A stretch of 64,000 bases of DNA from Timema cristinae. Its lineage: Eukaryota > Arthropoda > Insecta > Phasmatodea > Timematidae. The notes under the pieces are model-generated. The model saw only the letters and a program-made list of their open reading frames with translations. It searched no databases and was not told the DNA's origin. This document shows, piece by piece, positions 1 to 10,708 of this stretch (within the stretch, counting starts at the first letter, position 1; each line of letters starts with the position of its first letter). Both the position numbers and the translations under genes were made by a program. Location of the stretch: NCBI GenBank assembly GCA_039000515.1, contig JBCFYV010000024.1, positions 41,414,533 through 41,478,532 on the forward strand, read 5' to 3'.

Positions 1-601
1 CAGCGTTAATATCAGTTTTCTAGAAGAGACCAATACCTTTTTATTCAAATAAAAATTTAATGAAGAAATTAGTTGATATTTTTTTAATTGTGGATATATT
101 TACAAAATACATTTACATTTAATTAAAACTGCACATTTTTATAACCTAAGATATTTCTTTTACTATTATTTGAAAAACAGGTAAATTGTTCTTCCAAAGA
201 AAAATTTGTCTACCTGCGTGTTTGTTTTGCACACTGCGTATGCGTTTCTAGTTTTCACTTCAGCATTGTTGGAAAAGGAAAGCCACTGTGCTGAACCAAT
301 AAGGTTCATGCTTCTTTTATTATCAATATCGTCATGATAATAAGAACGGTCCCCTACTAATGATCTAATATTTTCTGAATTACATAGAAAAAATTCGCTT
401 ATGTCTACGCGCCTTAAATTTTTATACTAAGGAAATTAATCTTACATAGATTTAGAATATTCGTAAATTAAATCATAATACTTAATATGAGATTAAAAAG
501 TAAATTATATTAATGTTAGTACATGAAATATAAAATTAGTTCAGGCATTTAGCACATGTAGCGCTACTGTTCTACACCAAAGTCGATAGTGTCTTCAGCT
601 A

Positions 602-607
602 TATAAA
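602..607 (+). promoter_or_regulatory. oaf: TATA box, probable oaf core promoter
   Basis: TATAAA lies about 150 bp upstream of the oaf start codon, in sequence more GC-balanced than the flanks. Transcription would be expected to start about 30 bp downstream, giving a 5' UTR of about 125 bases. No strong initiator motif is visible at that distance, so the assignment rests on the TATA match and the position relative to the ATG. Confidence 0.5.
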
Positions 608-757
608 TCGACCAGCTCGTGTGCTTGAGGTGCTTCCATCTCTTGGAAGCAAACGGAAGACATGTCAACTTATACCAGTTGTGTAATAGAATTTGTGATG
701 TCGAGTTGATGTATGTGTGTCGTTCCGGGATTCTCGTGAACAGTTTCGTGTTTAACT

Positions 758-865
758 ATGCCTCTCGTACTTAATGTTGTTTGTGCCTGCTATGTAGGTT
801 TATTATGTATTTTGTATAGTGTCACTTTAGGAAATACACAACTCTTAATCAACGTAAAAAATCAG
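758..865 (+). CDS. oaf: out at first (oaf), coding exon 1: signal peptide and start of mature protein
   Basis: The exon has 36 codons from ATG to a GTAAAG splice donor at 866. It begins MPLVLNVVCACYVGLLC, a short hydrophobic signal peptide, and ends GNTQLLINVKNQ. OAF family proteins (out at first, first described in Drosophila) are secreted, and the insect members carry a QLLINV-NQ-GG block directly after the signal peptide. Joined in phase 0 to the exon at 36696, this exon reads NVKNQ-GGDVIQETI, which reproduces that block. The ATG is the first in frame; an upstream TATA box fits. The molecular function of OAF is poorly known, so none is asserted beyond a secreted protein. The exon is short, but recovery of the family block across a 35.8-kb intron makes chance very unlikely. 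Confidence 0.88.
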
Positions 866-1689
866 GTAAAGTGTTTTGGTTAGACCTTGTGCTCTTTGCT
901 TGAACATTCCCATTCGAACTCTTTATCAATCATCTGTAAAAAAAAAAATATATGATTAAGAGATAAATTACTCTAAAAAATTAAAATATGGAAAACTATT
1001 ATTTCTATTTTTCTAAGGCATGTGCTACAAAAGTGAAGGGTATATCTATATCAGAAAGTAGGAGTAAAACTGTGTTGCCTTAAATAATGGTGCTTTGCCC
1101 ATGTTTGAATGATATTTATCCTATTGCAAAAATGAATTAATCTACCATGTAAAAATGAGAGAAACTTCTCCCTTAATAATAAAATAGGGTAGGTTTACCT
1201 TAGTAAACAAAAGAATAAAATAACATTTTATTATGAACGCCACCCACTAGGCCTAATATTTGACTAATAATTTATTTCGATTCAAAATTTATTCTATTAA
1301 GGCATATTGCAACCTTGCAATAAGATATTTGAATTTATCCAGTTAATTTGTTGGCATATAACACTTTGGTTGAGTTTATTTTTATAAATTGTAATTGTTT
1401 ACCACAGCATATTGTTATTATTAACACAAGTTATGTACTTAAATAAGCTAACATCAATATCAAATTCAAATTTTCTATGGCTAAAGCCTACTTGATAATT
1501 GGAGTAAATATGCTTACAGTGCATTTATTTTCATTATTTTGAGTAATAACAAAAGCTTAGGCCTATTATTTCAAAGTAATTATTATAATAATTGTGTAGG
1601 AAGTATGGTGAAAATAACATTATTATTATTTATTTAGCACCGCATATGAAAATAAAAAAAGTTACCTAAATTTTTTTAAATTAGTTTTA
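866..1689. other. Start of oaf intron 1, AT-rich, nothing recognised
   Basis: Low-complexity A/T runs and scattered AGGCCTA motifs only. No open frame, repeat family or structured element was recognised. Confidence 0.5.
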
Positions 1690-1845
1690 TGTCAAGTCAT
1701 ATGACCTGCAGTTGTCCCTTTTGATATACATTATCAATAGGTAGGCCTACCTATGAAATAATCCTAACAACATAGTAAAATGTTATTGTTGAACTCAAAA
1801 AAATAAAAACATATTTGTATTTACTTAACTTTCAAATATTTCAAA
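1690..1845 (+). repeat. Dispersed family Y copy
   Basis: The copy carries the family's ordered blocks: AGTCATATGACCTGCAGTTG, CTTTTGATA, ATTATCAATA, TAGTAAAATGTTA and ACATATTTGTATTTA. The same order recurs at seven other places in this window. The family's origin is unknown; it has no coding capacity here. Confidence 0.6.
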
Positions 1846-2384
1846 CCAAATTGATGTATTAATACAGTGTCACTTAATTTGTTGAACACTTAAAATCTTT
1901 AACTCGGTTAAATTCATTTAAAATAACCATTAAATAAATAAGATAAAATTGAAACCTACTAAATTGGAATCAACTCCCAAGACATGTCATTCCAAATAGC
2001 AATCAGTAATGTGTAAAATGGAAAATAATAATAATAAATCCATAACAATTTTTAATCTTATTTTTTGTGGTTTTGGTTTTTAAATGCTCCATAAATATAT
2101 TCAATTCATTTTTTTTAGCATTATCTGATTTATTTGTTTTATAAAGTCATTGCCTCTAGCAAAATTAGAGGAGCAACATTTAATGTTTTGATTCTTAGAA
2201 ACATTTATTTGTCAATAATTTCAACTAAGCCAAAGTGTTCTTTCCATTTTAAATCAAATTTGACAGCGACTCACATTTAACAAAAAATGTACAAATTTTA
2301 CCTTTGTTATATCTTGATTTTCATTTAAGTTTACTGTATATTTGAAGCACCTTTTAGAAAATACAAACTTTTTTTTACAGAAAA

Positions 2385-2475
2385 CATGATCACATTTTAC
2401 TATTTTATAAGTATTATTTATACATACTAATACTATCTATCAAAAGTACCAGCTGCAGATTATACATGACTTGGC
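2385..2475 (-). repeat. Dispersed family Y copy, inverted
   Basis: Read on the minus strand it gives AAGTCATGTATAATCTGCAG, CTTTTGATAGATA and ATAGTAAAATGTGATCA in the family order. It is a diverged partial copy. Confidence 0.5.
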
Positions 2476-2479
2476 ATTA

Positions 2480-3594
2480 ATATGTTAAATTAGATTTAGA
2501 ACCTTTCCAGCTGTCAGATATGTCTGTCACTTTGTAAGAAAATTGGGATAAAGGCCTCCCTAATAGGTTATAATAATAGTAATAATTATAATAATACACT
2601 GGTGTAAAAGCCTACACATAAATGTTAACTATGCAAATCTTGTTAACATTGAAAAAAAAAATTCTTTAAATTTATCTTTTTACCACGAATCCACAAGCTA
2701 CCTTTAACATTTGAGCTGCTACTATTTTCTTGCTTATTTACACTAAAAGGATCTAAGGCCTCTTGTGATGTTATAGAAAATGACAATTTAAATTAAAAAA
2801 AAGTAGGCCTTTTACAGTAGGTCTATTTGCATGGACTCAGATTTTTGTAGGAAGCCCAGTTTTTATCACTAACATTGATTTAAAGTAACAATAATTTTAA
2901 TATATATATATTTTTATATATATATATGGGAGCATGGGGTAATAAGAAACAGGGAGATATAAGATACTTTTTATTTTGTTTATGAGTGTAAAAATCTGAA
3001 AATATTTCACAAGTTACTGGAAGCCTTTACCCACAAACTTTGAACAATTCGTTGACATTTTGAAGTTTTTCTAACTTTATTTTGTCTAACAAAATATATC
3101 TACCTACAACTTTATCGAACCAAAGTTGCCCTTTTATTTACAAAAATATTTTGCTTCTAACTTTGCTAAGATTTTTTTCCTGATTTTTTTTTTTACCTGA
3201 GATTGTGGGCAATTAGATAAGATTTTTGTAGTTTTTTTTTTAAATTCTATCTCATAAACAAGGAAACTAGAAAAAATATGTTTTTTACTACCTCATTATT
3301 ACATTTTTGTGGGGTAGGCCTATTATCTTATTTAATACTCTTAACAGTTAATCTAAAAGGTTATTAAAATTAGTAATAATAATTCTTTCCTATGGATTAG
3401 GCCTACCTACTTCTGATTTATTTTATAATAGTTAAATCAAACAGACTAGGCTTAAAAATGAAAATACAATTTTAACTTTTTTCCACCGTTACTGTGGCAA
3501 CAAAAGGTTTCAGTTTTCAAATAACGGCCTTCCTGTTAATATCAGACTGTAGGTATGTATTGAACGTGATCTATTAAATATGACGAAAAAAAAT
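2480..3594. other. AT-rich intron sequence
   Basis: Contains a short (TA)n stretch near 2900-2930 and homopolymer T runs. Nothing else was recognised. Confidence 0.4.
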
Positions 3595-3825
3595 AAAGGG
3601 TGTTTGAATACAAGGTGCTTAGGAAGATATTTCATCCATATAGGGATCAGACTATTTTGGGGATGAAGGAGGTTACATAATGATGAGCTGGATACCCTAT
3701 ACTCATCACAAGAAGTTGTTATGATAGTCAAGTCTCGTAGATTATGATGGGTAGAACATGCAGCTCGAATGGGAGATTCTAGAACCATGTTCAGAGTATT
3801 GACTGGTAAACCCTAAAGAAAGAGA
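3595..3825 (+). mobile_element. Non-LTR retrotransposon fossil: C-terminal part of reverse transcriptase ORF (family R)
   Basis: With stops and frameshifts ignored it reads KVLRKIF, then a WRRL-NDEL-like region, then the SRRLRWAGHVARMG-type block (here RLWWVEHAARMGDSR, degraded) and LTGKP. That string is the typical tail of RTE/Jockey-like endonuclease-reverse transcriptase proteins. It leads straight into the 46-bp array. Two sister fossils (23222-23395, 36005-36236) carry the same order. Confidence 0.65.
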
Positions 3826-4136
3826 CCATTGGGAATAGAACTAGCTCAAGATAAAGGTAGGGTGTAATGAGGTGGACTGGATAGAACTAGTTCAAAATAG
3901 GGTTAGGCTGTAATAAGGTGGACTGGATAGAACTAGCTCAAGATAAAGGTAGAGTGTAATGAGGTGAACTGGATAGAACTAGTTCAAAATAGGGTTAGGC
4001 TGTAATAAGGTGGACTGGATAGAACTAGCTCAAGATAGTGTTAGGGTGTAATGAGGTGGACCGAATAGAACTAACTTAAGATAGGGATAGGGTGTTATGA
4101 GGTGGACTGGATAGAATTAGCTTAATATAGGGATAG
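3826..4136 (+). repeat. 46-bp minisatellite derived from the end of the family R ORF
   Basis: Six to seven units of about 46 bp contain GGTGGACTGGATAGAACTAG. One frame of a unit reads CNEVDWIELAQDRDR, the stock C-terminal phrase of this ORF family. The unit is not a multiple of three, so the frame rotates from unit to unit and no long ORF results. The right flank resumes the ORF's terminal phrase in decayed form. Confidence 0.75.
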
Positions 4137-4720
4137 TTAGCGTACCTTTGTTAGTGTGACATTGAACTTTTAGTCCCTAATGCCACTGTACTAAAATGTC
4201 TCACTTTGAAGTATGAACTATAAATTTAAAATTGTCAGTTCTATTTTACTCTTTCTTATTATAGAATTTGTTTACTTATTTTTCATTTAACCTAATTAAT
4301 TTTCAATGTTCAGATTTTTTTTAATAGGCTATTTCTGTAATGTCAGAATTTCTCTTCTTTAATGATGTGTCAATATTGTTTCTGCTTGTTTAATTAAACC
4401 ATTACGAATTAATTATCTTGGAGAGACTATATAATTCAGGGAAATTAATGAATTCTGGCTACAGAGGACGACTACATGGTAGTCCATAATGTTATTAAAA
4501 AAATGTAAAGTTGTTATTCTCTATAATGTTCTTTATTATTTAAGAAAAATTCATTTAACACTTATTTATTTTCAGGAAAGTTTTGAAACCTTCTATTTAT
4601 CTTGAACAAAATTGTAAACAGATATTTACTCTTTTTTTTAAAAAAAAAAGGTTGTCATATGTGTACTGACACTTCTTTAAGATATTTTCTAGAATTTCCT
4701 GCTGGAAATGCAATCCTTAC
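4137..4720. other. AT-rich intron sequence
   Basis: The first 60 bases are the decayed 3' end of the family R ORF. The remainder shows no recognisable feature. Confidence 0.4.
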
Positions 4721-4732
4721 TTATTCCCTCAA

Positions 4733-4992
4733 ACCCGCCTCGGTGGCATAGTTGGCTAACGCGCTAGTCATGTTGAGCTCGACTGCTGAGGACGGGGAGA
4801 TGAGGTTCGAATCTTGGTCGGGTGAACTTGGGGTGGTTTTTCGTAAATGGTCTTCCACTCTTCCTCCACGCAAATGCTGGTTCGCTACCTATAATTCAAC
4901 CTTCTCAATTCCTAATCCATTAGCGTAATTAGTACTTATAGCGTATAACCCGAACGGGTAGTAAGACGCGGTGCTAAATAATAATAATAAAA
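4733..4992 (+). mobile_element. SINE-B, full length with target-site duplication
   Basis: The tRNA-like head has an A box (GGCATAGTTGGCTAACGCG) and B box GGTTCGAATCTTG. The shared tail ends GACGCGGTGCTAA plus an AAT repeat. Flanks TTATTCCCTCAA (4721-4732) and TTATCCCCTCAA (4993-5004) match at 11 of 12 bases, indicating L1-type target duplication. Confidence 0.88.
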
Positions 4993-5277
4993 TTATCCCC
5001 TCAAGTTTAAGTTCAGTATCTGACAATTCTTCTAATTTTAATCAAAACTAAATTGGTTCTCTTACACAGAATCAGCTAACGTGGAGATAGCTGAAGAGCC
5101 GTTTTACACGAGGCAACAATCGCCGTTAGTTATCGCTCTGTAGTAGAAAAATCAGTACCAACCTAACCCGAGCACACGAAAAAATGGGTCAGTTGTGGTT
5201 ATGGGTTTGGAAGATTCTTTTTTTTTTTTTTTTTGTGGCTCCTTATGAGAAGGCGAAGAAAAATCACAAGACTATTG

Positions 5278-5481
5278 CGGAGTTCGGGTTATACGCTTCT
5301 GTCCTAATTACGCTAATTAATTCTAGAACCGACATACCACCCAGCCCACGGCCGCCAATTCTTCACTTTAAAAGGGGACACCCACAATTCACCATTTATA
5401 CATTTCTCGACCCTACCGAGAATCGAACCCGGGACTCTTTGGCTCACAGGCACGGTACCGGATGAGCTAAGGTGTCGAACG
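5278..5481 (-). mobile_element. SINE-D copy next to a SINE tail remnant
   Basis: On the minus strand it has a tRNA-like A box (TTAGCTCATCCGGTACC) and B box GGGTTCGATTCTC at 5416-5475. Positions 5281-5318 are an inverted remnant of the shared A/B/C tail (AGTTCGGGTTATACGC). The SINE-D body overlaps relatives at 14055 and 33322. Confidence 0.6.
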
Positions 5482-5660
5482 ATATTTATTTTAACTACAC
5501 ATTGATTATCCGAATGTTCTTTGATAGAAATTGATGGCATTTTAAAGTCATAGTATAAAACAATTTAATCTAAGTGTTAAATAATAATAGTAAACGCATG
5601 GAAATATCTTTGAAAAGGGTCGAGAGCTATGGGTGAAACTCCTTACATTAATTATGAATA

Positions 5661-5952
5661 TTATTATTATTATTAGCACCGCGTCTTACTACCCGTTCGG
5701 GTTATACGCACTTACGCTAATGTGTAATGGTAGGGTGATTGTGAGATGAAATGGAGGACCTACAGTTTAACGTGGAATCCGAACCACGGTGGAGGCCTGG
5801 CATTCCCCACATTCACAAGTTTTGACTAATACACGTCTTGTCAGAGGTGAAGGAAGGGTTGGACAATCAGATAAATCTGTGCCGGACCAAGGATTGAACC
5901 CCGGCCCCTATTACAGAAGTCCGACACCTTACCCTAGACCGCCAGGTCACCT
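5661..5952 (-). mobile_element. SINE-A, full length
   Basis: The minus strand begins GGTGACCTGGCGGTCTAGGG (A box) with B box GGTTCAATCC, carries the family body (CCACCGTGGTTCGGATTCCA), and ends in the shared tail with an AAT repeat. It is inserted inside the Harbinger-like relic. Confidence 0.88.
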
Positions 5953-6059
5953 TTGTGATTAATACATTACTAGTGAAATATGTGATAATTAGAACTATTT
6001 ATTAAAGAAGTTACAAAAAATAATATTGCTGATAATTTATTTTTACAACATTTTCTTAC

Positions 6060-6246
6060 CAAATTTATTCTTTTCGTCAAATCCGGGAACAAATCTCCTG
6101 ATGTCATCCCAGGTCGCCCTCTTTACTATTCAGTTTGAGTAATAATCTGCTGATAAATTCCAAATTTCCGGTCACTGTTCCACTTCAGATATAAAATCTT
6201 CGATGTTTAATAACTCTGGTAAACTCATCTCAAAATCACTGCACAT
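6060..6246 (-). pseudogene. MADF-domain pseudo-exon of the Harbinger-like element
   Basis: The minus strand opens MCSDFEMSLPELLNIEDFI and continues SEVEQ-(stop)-PEIWNLSADYYSN-(stop)-IVKRATWDDIRRFVPGF up to DEKNKFG, followed by a GTAAGA donor. The pattern V-x-x-RPxIW, then Y-x-(N/D)R, then K-x-x-W-x-x-I is that of MADF DNA-binding domains. Both stops are TGA at positions where the family has Arg, so they look like CGA-to-TGA decay. MADF proteins in Harbinger elements help the transposase bind DNA or enter the nucleus. Only this exon survives. Confidence 0.6.
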
Positions 6247-6628
6247 GATTTGACTATGAATTCAAAATCAAACCGACGATAGATAACCGGAAAATTTTCT
6301 CTACCACGAAAAAAAATTCAACAGGTAATTGGAGGTTGGCACTACTTAGGGTGCTGTTTGGCGATTCGTCATCTGAGATTGCAAGTGTTCTATGCCCAAT
6401 TTTTTATTTTTGTGTTAAAGGCATTTCGATCTTGTGTATAAAACCAATGTTACTAGATGACAACCCGAGTTTTTATCTTCTTAAGTAATTATATAGTAGT
6501 CTCAATTTCACTGCAGGTGAGTCGTATGAATTCTAAATAAACGTAAACACCAAATCTCTCAAATTTAACCATTTTGGAGATAGAACACCTTCATTCTCGG
6601 GTGAAGGTAATGGTTTTTTTTTATTATT

Positions 6629-6890
6629 ACCCGCCTCGGTGGCGTAGTTGGCTAACGCGCTTGTTTGTGTTGAGCTCGACTGCTGAGGACGGGGAGATCA
6701 AGGTTCGAATCTCGGTCGGGTGAACTGGGGGTGGTTTTTCCTAAATGGTTTTCCACTATTCCTCAACGCAAATGCGGGCTCATTTCCTCTAATTCAACCT
6801 TCCCCCAATTTCTAATCCATTAGCGTAGTTAGTATTTAAGCGTATTAACCCGAACGGTAGCAAGACGCGGTGCTATTTAATAATAATATT
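6629..6890 (+). mobile_element. SINE-B, left member of an inverted pair
   Basis: Head CCGCCTCGGTGGCGTAGTTG, B box GGTTCGAATCTCG, and the shared tail ending in an AATAAT run. Its 3' end faces the inverted copy that starts about 10 bp downstream. Confidence 0.88.
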
Positions 6891-6900
6891 TATTTATATT

Positions 6901-7147
6901 TAGCACCGCGTCTTACTACCCGTTCGGGTTATACGCTTAAGTACTAATTACACTAATGGATAAGGAATATGGAAGGTTGAATTTAGGGGAAGTGAACCCG
7001 CATTTGCGGGAGGTAGAGTGGAAACCCATTTAGGAACCCCCCTCCTCCCCGTTCATCCGACCGGGATTCGAACCTTGATATCTCCGTCCTCAGCAGTCGA
7101 GCTCAACACGACTAGCGCGTTAGCTAACTACGCCACCGGGGCGGGTT
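6901..7147 (-). mobile_element. SINE-B, right member of an inverted pair
   Basis: Begins TAGCACCGCGTCTTACTACC (reverse of the shared tail) and ends with the reversed tRNA-like head CGCCACCGGGGCGGG. It lies tail-to-tail with the copy at 6629, forming a near-palindrome of about 520 bp. Confidence 0.88.
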
Positions 7148-7379
7148 ACGACGGATTGTGGCTCCGTGTGAATGACACTATATAAACACGTGATTAACCA
7201 AGCATTCGCCGGCTGGGTGAGAAAGTTGCCCACAGATCGCCAATAGGGGCAACTTATGAGATACCGGTGATGGGGCGTGAAACTCGGTTGATTCGTGTGA
7301 AACCTCCACTATACATACCTCTGTTAGTCAACAGAGCAATTGTTGACCGGCGTGGGTCGCCTCGTGTGAAACTGATCTA

Positions 7380-8498
7380 AGATGAATCTTCATCCATAGT
7401 TGACAGTTTTGAAATGTAAAATTGGTTAATGGTAATTTTTTAATCAGATTCACGCCCCTAAAGAGTTGAACAAAAACCAGACACGGACCCTATCATTTAT
7501 TCCCTAGTGCAGTTTTTTTTAAATGCCCATTAGGGCTAGCCGAAACTTAAAATAATTTAAGGAAACAGGACAAGTAAGACGAATTCTAAGAAAATTCACT
7601 TTAAAGATAAATCAATGTGGTTTCCACTTTATCCCTTTGAGCCTTGATTTCGATGACTTGGTAGGCCCTTTCACGCTAGCTTACGGAAATTATCGTGGAA
7701 TGTAACGGCGAACCACCACACATTACTTATCTGAACTCCCTTAGTACATGGGATTTCTACCAGATGGTGTAGGCAGCACTAACCAGCTGAAAGGCTCAGT
7801 GCATGCCCACCCAACACCGGTTGGATACAAATCGTATCAAACCAACCTTTGGGGGAGTTGACTTATGGTGGCAATGTGGGTGACTCAAGAAAAGGTGTTT
7901 TTGTAGTGTTTATATATAAACAAAAAGTTGGTTAAAATATATCAAATATTGTTTCAATACAAACATAGATATCAATTTTCTTCACACGTTGGTCTCAACA
8001 CTTGTTAAATATCTGTCAAAGGTGTCCTGGAATTTTTGGACAGTTTTTTCTATTTATTTAGGAAGTTTGTCATCATATACCGTTATACTCATGACAGATA
8101 TTAAATAACTATTGATATCATGTGAAGAAATGAAACTTTATTTTCTACCGGAGCATATTTTTTTTTTGTCAAGAAAAAAGTTTTGCTATAAAAACTACAA
8201 AAAAAAACCCACCGATCTTTTCTCTTGCTTCCTACATCCCTACCTTAATCATTCAGTCTATGTTTTGGAGCGCGCGTTTGTTTTGTTTAATGGTTTCTAG
8301 TTTCTTCGTCTGCCTTACCCGGTGATAAATTATTCAGTATATGTTGCTTAATTAGCTTCACTTGTGTATTCGTTTTGTAGAAAAGACAATTTATTCTCGG
8401 TGTGAAACACTTGTGTGAATTATTAGCTAAAGTTGCATTTTCTGCTCATAACAAACTGGTACTCACCGGCAAAGTACGGGATACTAATACTGGCAATT
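7380..8498. other. Unassigned intron sequence
   Basis: The part around 7620-7880 is more complex and GC-balanced than its surroundings but has no open frame and no repeat I can name. The remainder is AT-rich. Confidence 0.4.
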
Positions 8499-8510
8499 AA
8501 TTTCAAAAAT

Positions 8511-8834
8511 GGTGACCTGGTGGTCTAAGGGTAAGGTGTCAGACTTCTGTGTTGGGGGAGAGGGGGGGGGGGTCCGGGGGTACAATCCTCGGTCCCGGCA
8601 CAGATTTATCTGATCGGCAAACCCTTCCTTTACCTCTGACAAGACGTCTATTAATCACAACTTGTGAAAGTGTGGAATGCCAGGCCTCCACCGTGGTTCG
8701 GATCCCACGTTAAACTGTAGGTCCTCCATTTCATCTCACAATCACCCTACCATTACACATTAGCGTAAGTGCGTACAACCTGTAACGGGTAGTAAGACGC
8801 GGTGCTAATATAATAATAATATAATGATAATAAT
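8511..8834 (+). mobile_element. SINE-A, young copy with 12-bp target-site duplication
   Basis: Head GGTGACCTGGTGGTCTAAGG, a G-rich insertion in the anticodon region, B-box-like GGTACAATCCTCGG, family body and shared tail with an AAT repeat. AATTTCAAAAAT at 8499-8510 is repeated exactly at 8835-8846. Confidence 0.92.
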
Positions 8835-8954
8835 AATTTCAAAAATCGTGTGTGTAGATTTACATCTAATAATAGTTTAATTAATATTAATATACGGTAG
8901 TTTAATTTAGTCTGGAATGGGAAAAAGATGATGTTCACATGTGTTTTTCTCGCC

Positions 8955-9110
8955 ATTTCTTACTACCCGTTTGGGCTATATGATTTCATTAACTACGCTA
9001 GTGTGAAACAGGAAAATGAAGGCATAATTTAGAGGGAATGAAACTTCATTTGCGTGGTAGTAGAGTGAAAATCGATTTACTTTTGAAAAACATAATAGGT
9101 TGTAGTAAGG
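8955..9110 (-). mobile_element. SINE-B/C fragment
   Basis: Reversed tail TTTCTTACTACCCGTTTGGG and a diverged body (CATTTGCGTGGTAGTAGAGT). The tRNA-like head is missing. Confidence 0.55.
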
Positions 9111-9229
9111 AAAAAATATTTAATCGTAATTATAATAATAGAATTCAATGTAAAGAATAGTTATAAATGTGGAATATAAAATATGTTTTAAATGGTACTG
9201 AGTAAGATCAATTGAGAATTTTAGATAAA

Positions 9230-9660
9230 AATGCTCTCCTTAATATCTAAGAGGATATAAATATTAACCAAATTAGTCAAAATCACAATATAACGAATTA
9301 ATTAATAGAATTATAATATTAAAAGTGATGTAAAAGCAATAATTTGAATGTAAGATTGAAGGAATGTTGTAAAAGATATTAATTTTAGATCAGATGACAA
9401 ATTTAACGTTTAAACCACTGTCCTTCACAATGTCTAAAAGGATATCAACATATTAAAATTGTTAGTCCAATTCACACATAATACAAGGTAAACAATTAAA
9501 ACATATGTAATAATAACACATGAGTCAAGTAAAGTTGAATATACATTATAATGAAAAAAATGACAAAGAGAAAATGTTTAAGATAGACAATTGTCAAATG
9601 GGAGAGAATAAAAATTATAATAAACGTGAATTGAAAAATTGAATTCTATTCTTATCTTGA
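9230..9660. repeat. Diverged tandem duplication, about 190 bp
   Basis: CTCTCCTTAATATCTAAGAGG (near 9235) and CTGTCCTTCACAATGTCTAA (near 9418) start two related stretches, each followed by a GATAT-AA-ATATT-A-TTAGTC-AATTCACA-like run. It lies immediately before the hammerhead-like motif, so both may belong to one retroelement end. Confidence 0.4.
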
Positions 9661-9710
9661 AATTGAAATTCCCTTTTTCCTTGTGATGCTTAATGTGAAT
9701 CAATCACTAA

Positions 9711-9752
9711 TCGACATGTTTCGACGCGTCGTCGGCGCCATCCTCAGGACAT
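9711..9752 (-). ncRNA. Hammerhead-ribozyme-like motif
   Basis: The minus strand reads CTGAGGA (fits core CUGANGA), a short GGCG/CGTC stem II, GAAA, a two-base-pair stem III (AC-AT-GT), a GTC cleavage triplet and a short weak stem I. A very short stem III is typical of the hammerheads known from Penelope-like elements. One extra T sits between the core GA and stem II, which may weaken or abolish activity. This was read by eye with no folding program. Confidence 0.4.
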
Positions 9753-9769
9753 TAAAGATTCCTGAAATG

Positions 9770-10708
9770 AGTTCCTTCAGCAGAGAATAGAATATAACTC
9801 TATAGAGTAGGAACATTTTTTAAAAAATTTCTGAAATATTTATTTTTCATAATAAGAGTTTTGTGGTTTTTTCTTAATTTCTTTAAGATTAAAACTGAAT
9901 TATAAAAATATTAAAATTCATTTTAATTGTGAAAGTTATCATAGGATATAAAAATGTGAAAAGAGAGTGAAAAAATGAAGCGAAGTTACTTTTTATCCAT
10001 CGAGGACTAACCTATCTATCCTTTTAAGTCGGTTTTCAGCCCTATCACTTACATTTCACTCGTAGCAAGTTTAAATATTGAATACAAATTTTTCATATTA
10101 GAAGGAAAATTATTTTGTTAACAATTTTTGAGTGGTTAAATAAGCAAAAAACTTTTATTGAAATGTTATTTAACCAGTTTTTAAGCCTGTTTGACAAGCT
10201 GATTGAACGTAAACCGAGTATTCTATATCAGAAGTCTGTAAAAAATTATATCCATCGATACCTTATTCATCTCTGTAAGCTTTGTATTAGTTGAGAAAAG
10301 GGGATGTTGACAACATAAATTAAATATAGAATTAAAGTACGTTTCTCTGAGGTTTGGAAACACTTTGAAGAAACAATTTCTTTAGTAATATTGAAGAAAG
10401 TTTCACCACTCAAAGCGAAGTTTAGCACAGTGAAGTTTAGAAAGCAGGATGTTAGTATAGTCATATTACATAGAATAACCTTATCAGATGGGTTGAAAAG
10501 TCAATACATATACTTTTCACGTATCATACTTAAAATCATGTAGGCCTAATCTTCAGCTGTCGATGTTGATATATATTATAGATGACTAAATGATAACAAT
10601 TTGTTCCTAATTAAGTAAAATATTAGTGTTATTGACAGCAAAAGAATATATAAATTTTCTAAAAGTTTTTCTTTTCTATATCAAAATCTTTATGTATTTT
10701 ATACTTCA
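9770..10708. other. AT-rich intron sequence
   Basis: No feature recognised; open frames are short and of random composition. Confidence 0.4.

Larger units (their letters stand above)
5095..7376. mobile_element. Decayed Harbinger-like DNA transposon with terminal inverted repeats
   Basis: The left end (5095-5146) has GTTTTACACGAGGCAAC, then CGCCG, then GCTCTGT. The right end (7321-7376) read in reverse has GTTTCACACGAGGCGAC, then CGCCGG, then GCTCTGT. The inverted repeats are about 50 bp and imperfect. Between them lie a MADF-domain pseudo-exon on the minus strand and several younger SINEs. PIF/Harbinger elements commonly carry a MADF or SANT-like second ORF. The transposase ORF itself was not found, and no 3-bp target duplication could be fixed. 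Confidence 0.55.

Noticed and set aside
5184..5465. 93-codon + strand frame
   Set aside because: Spans a poly-T run and the antisense of SINE-D; no independent support.
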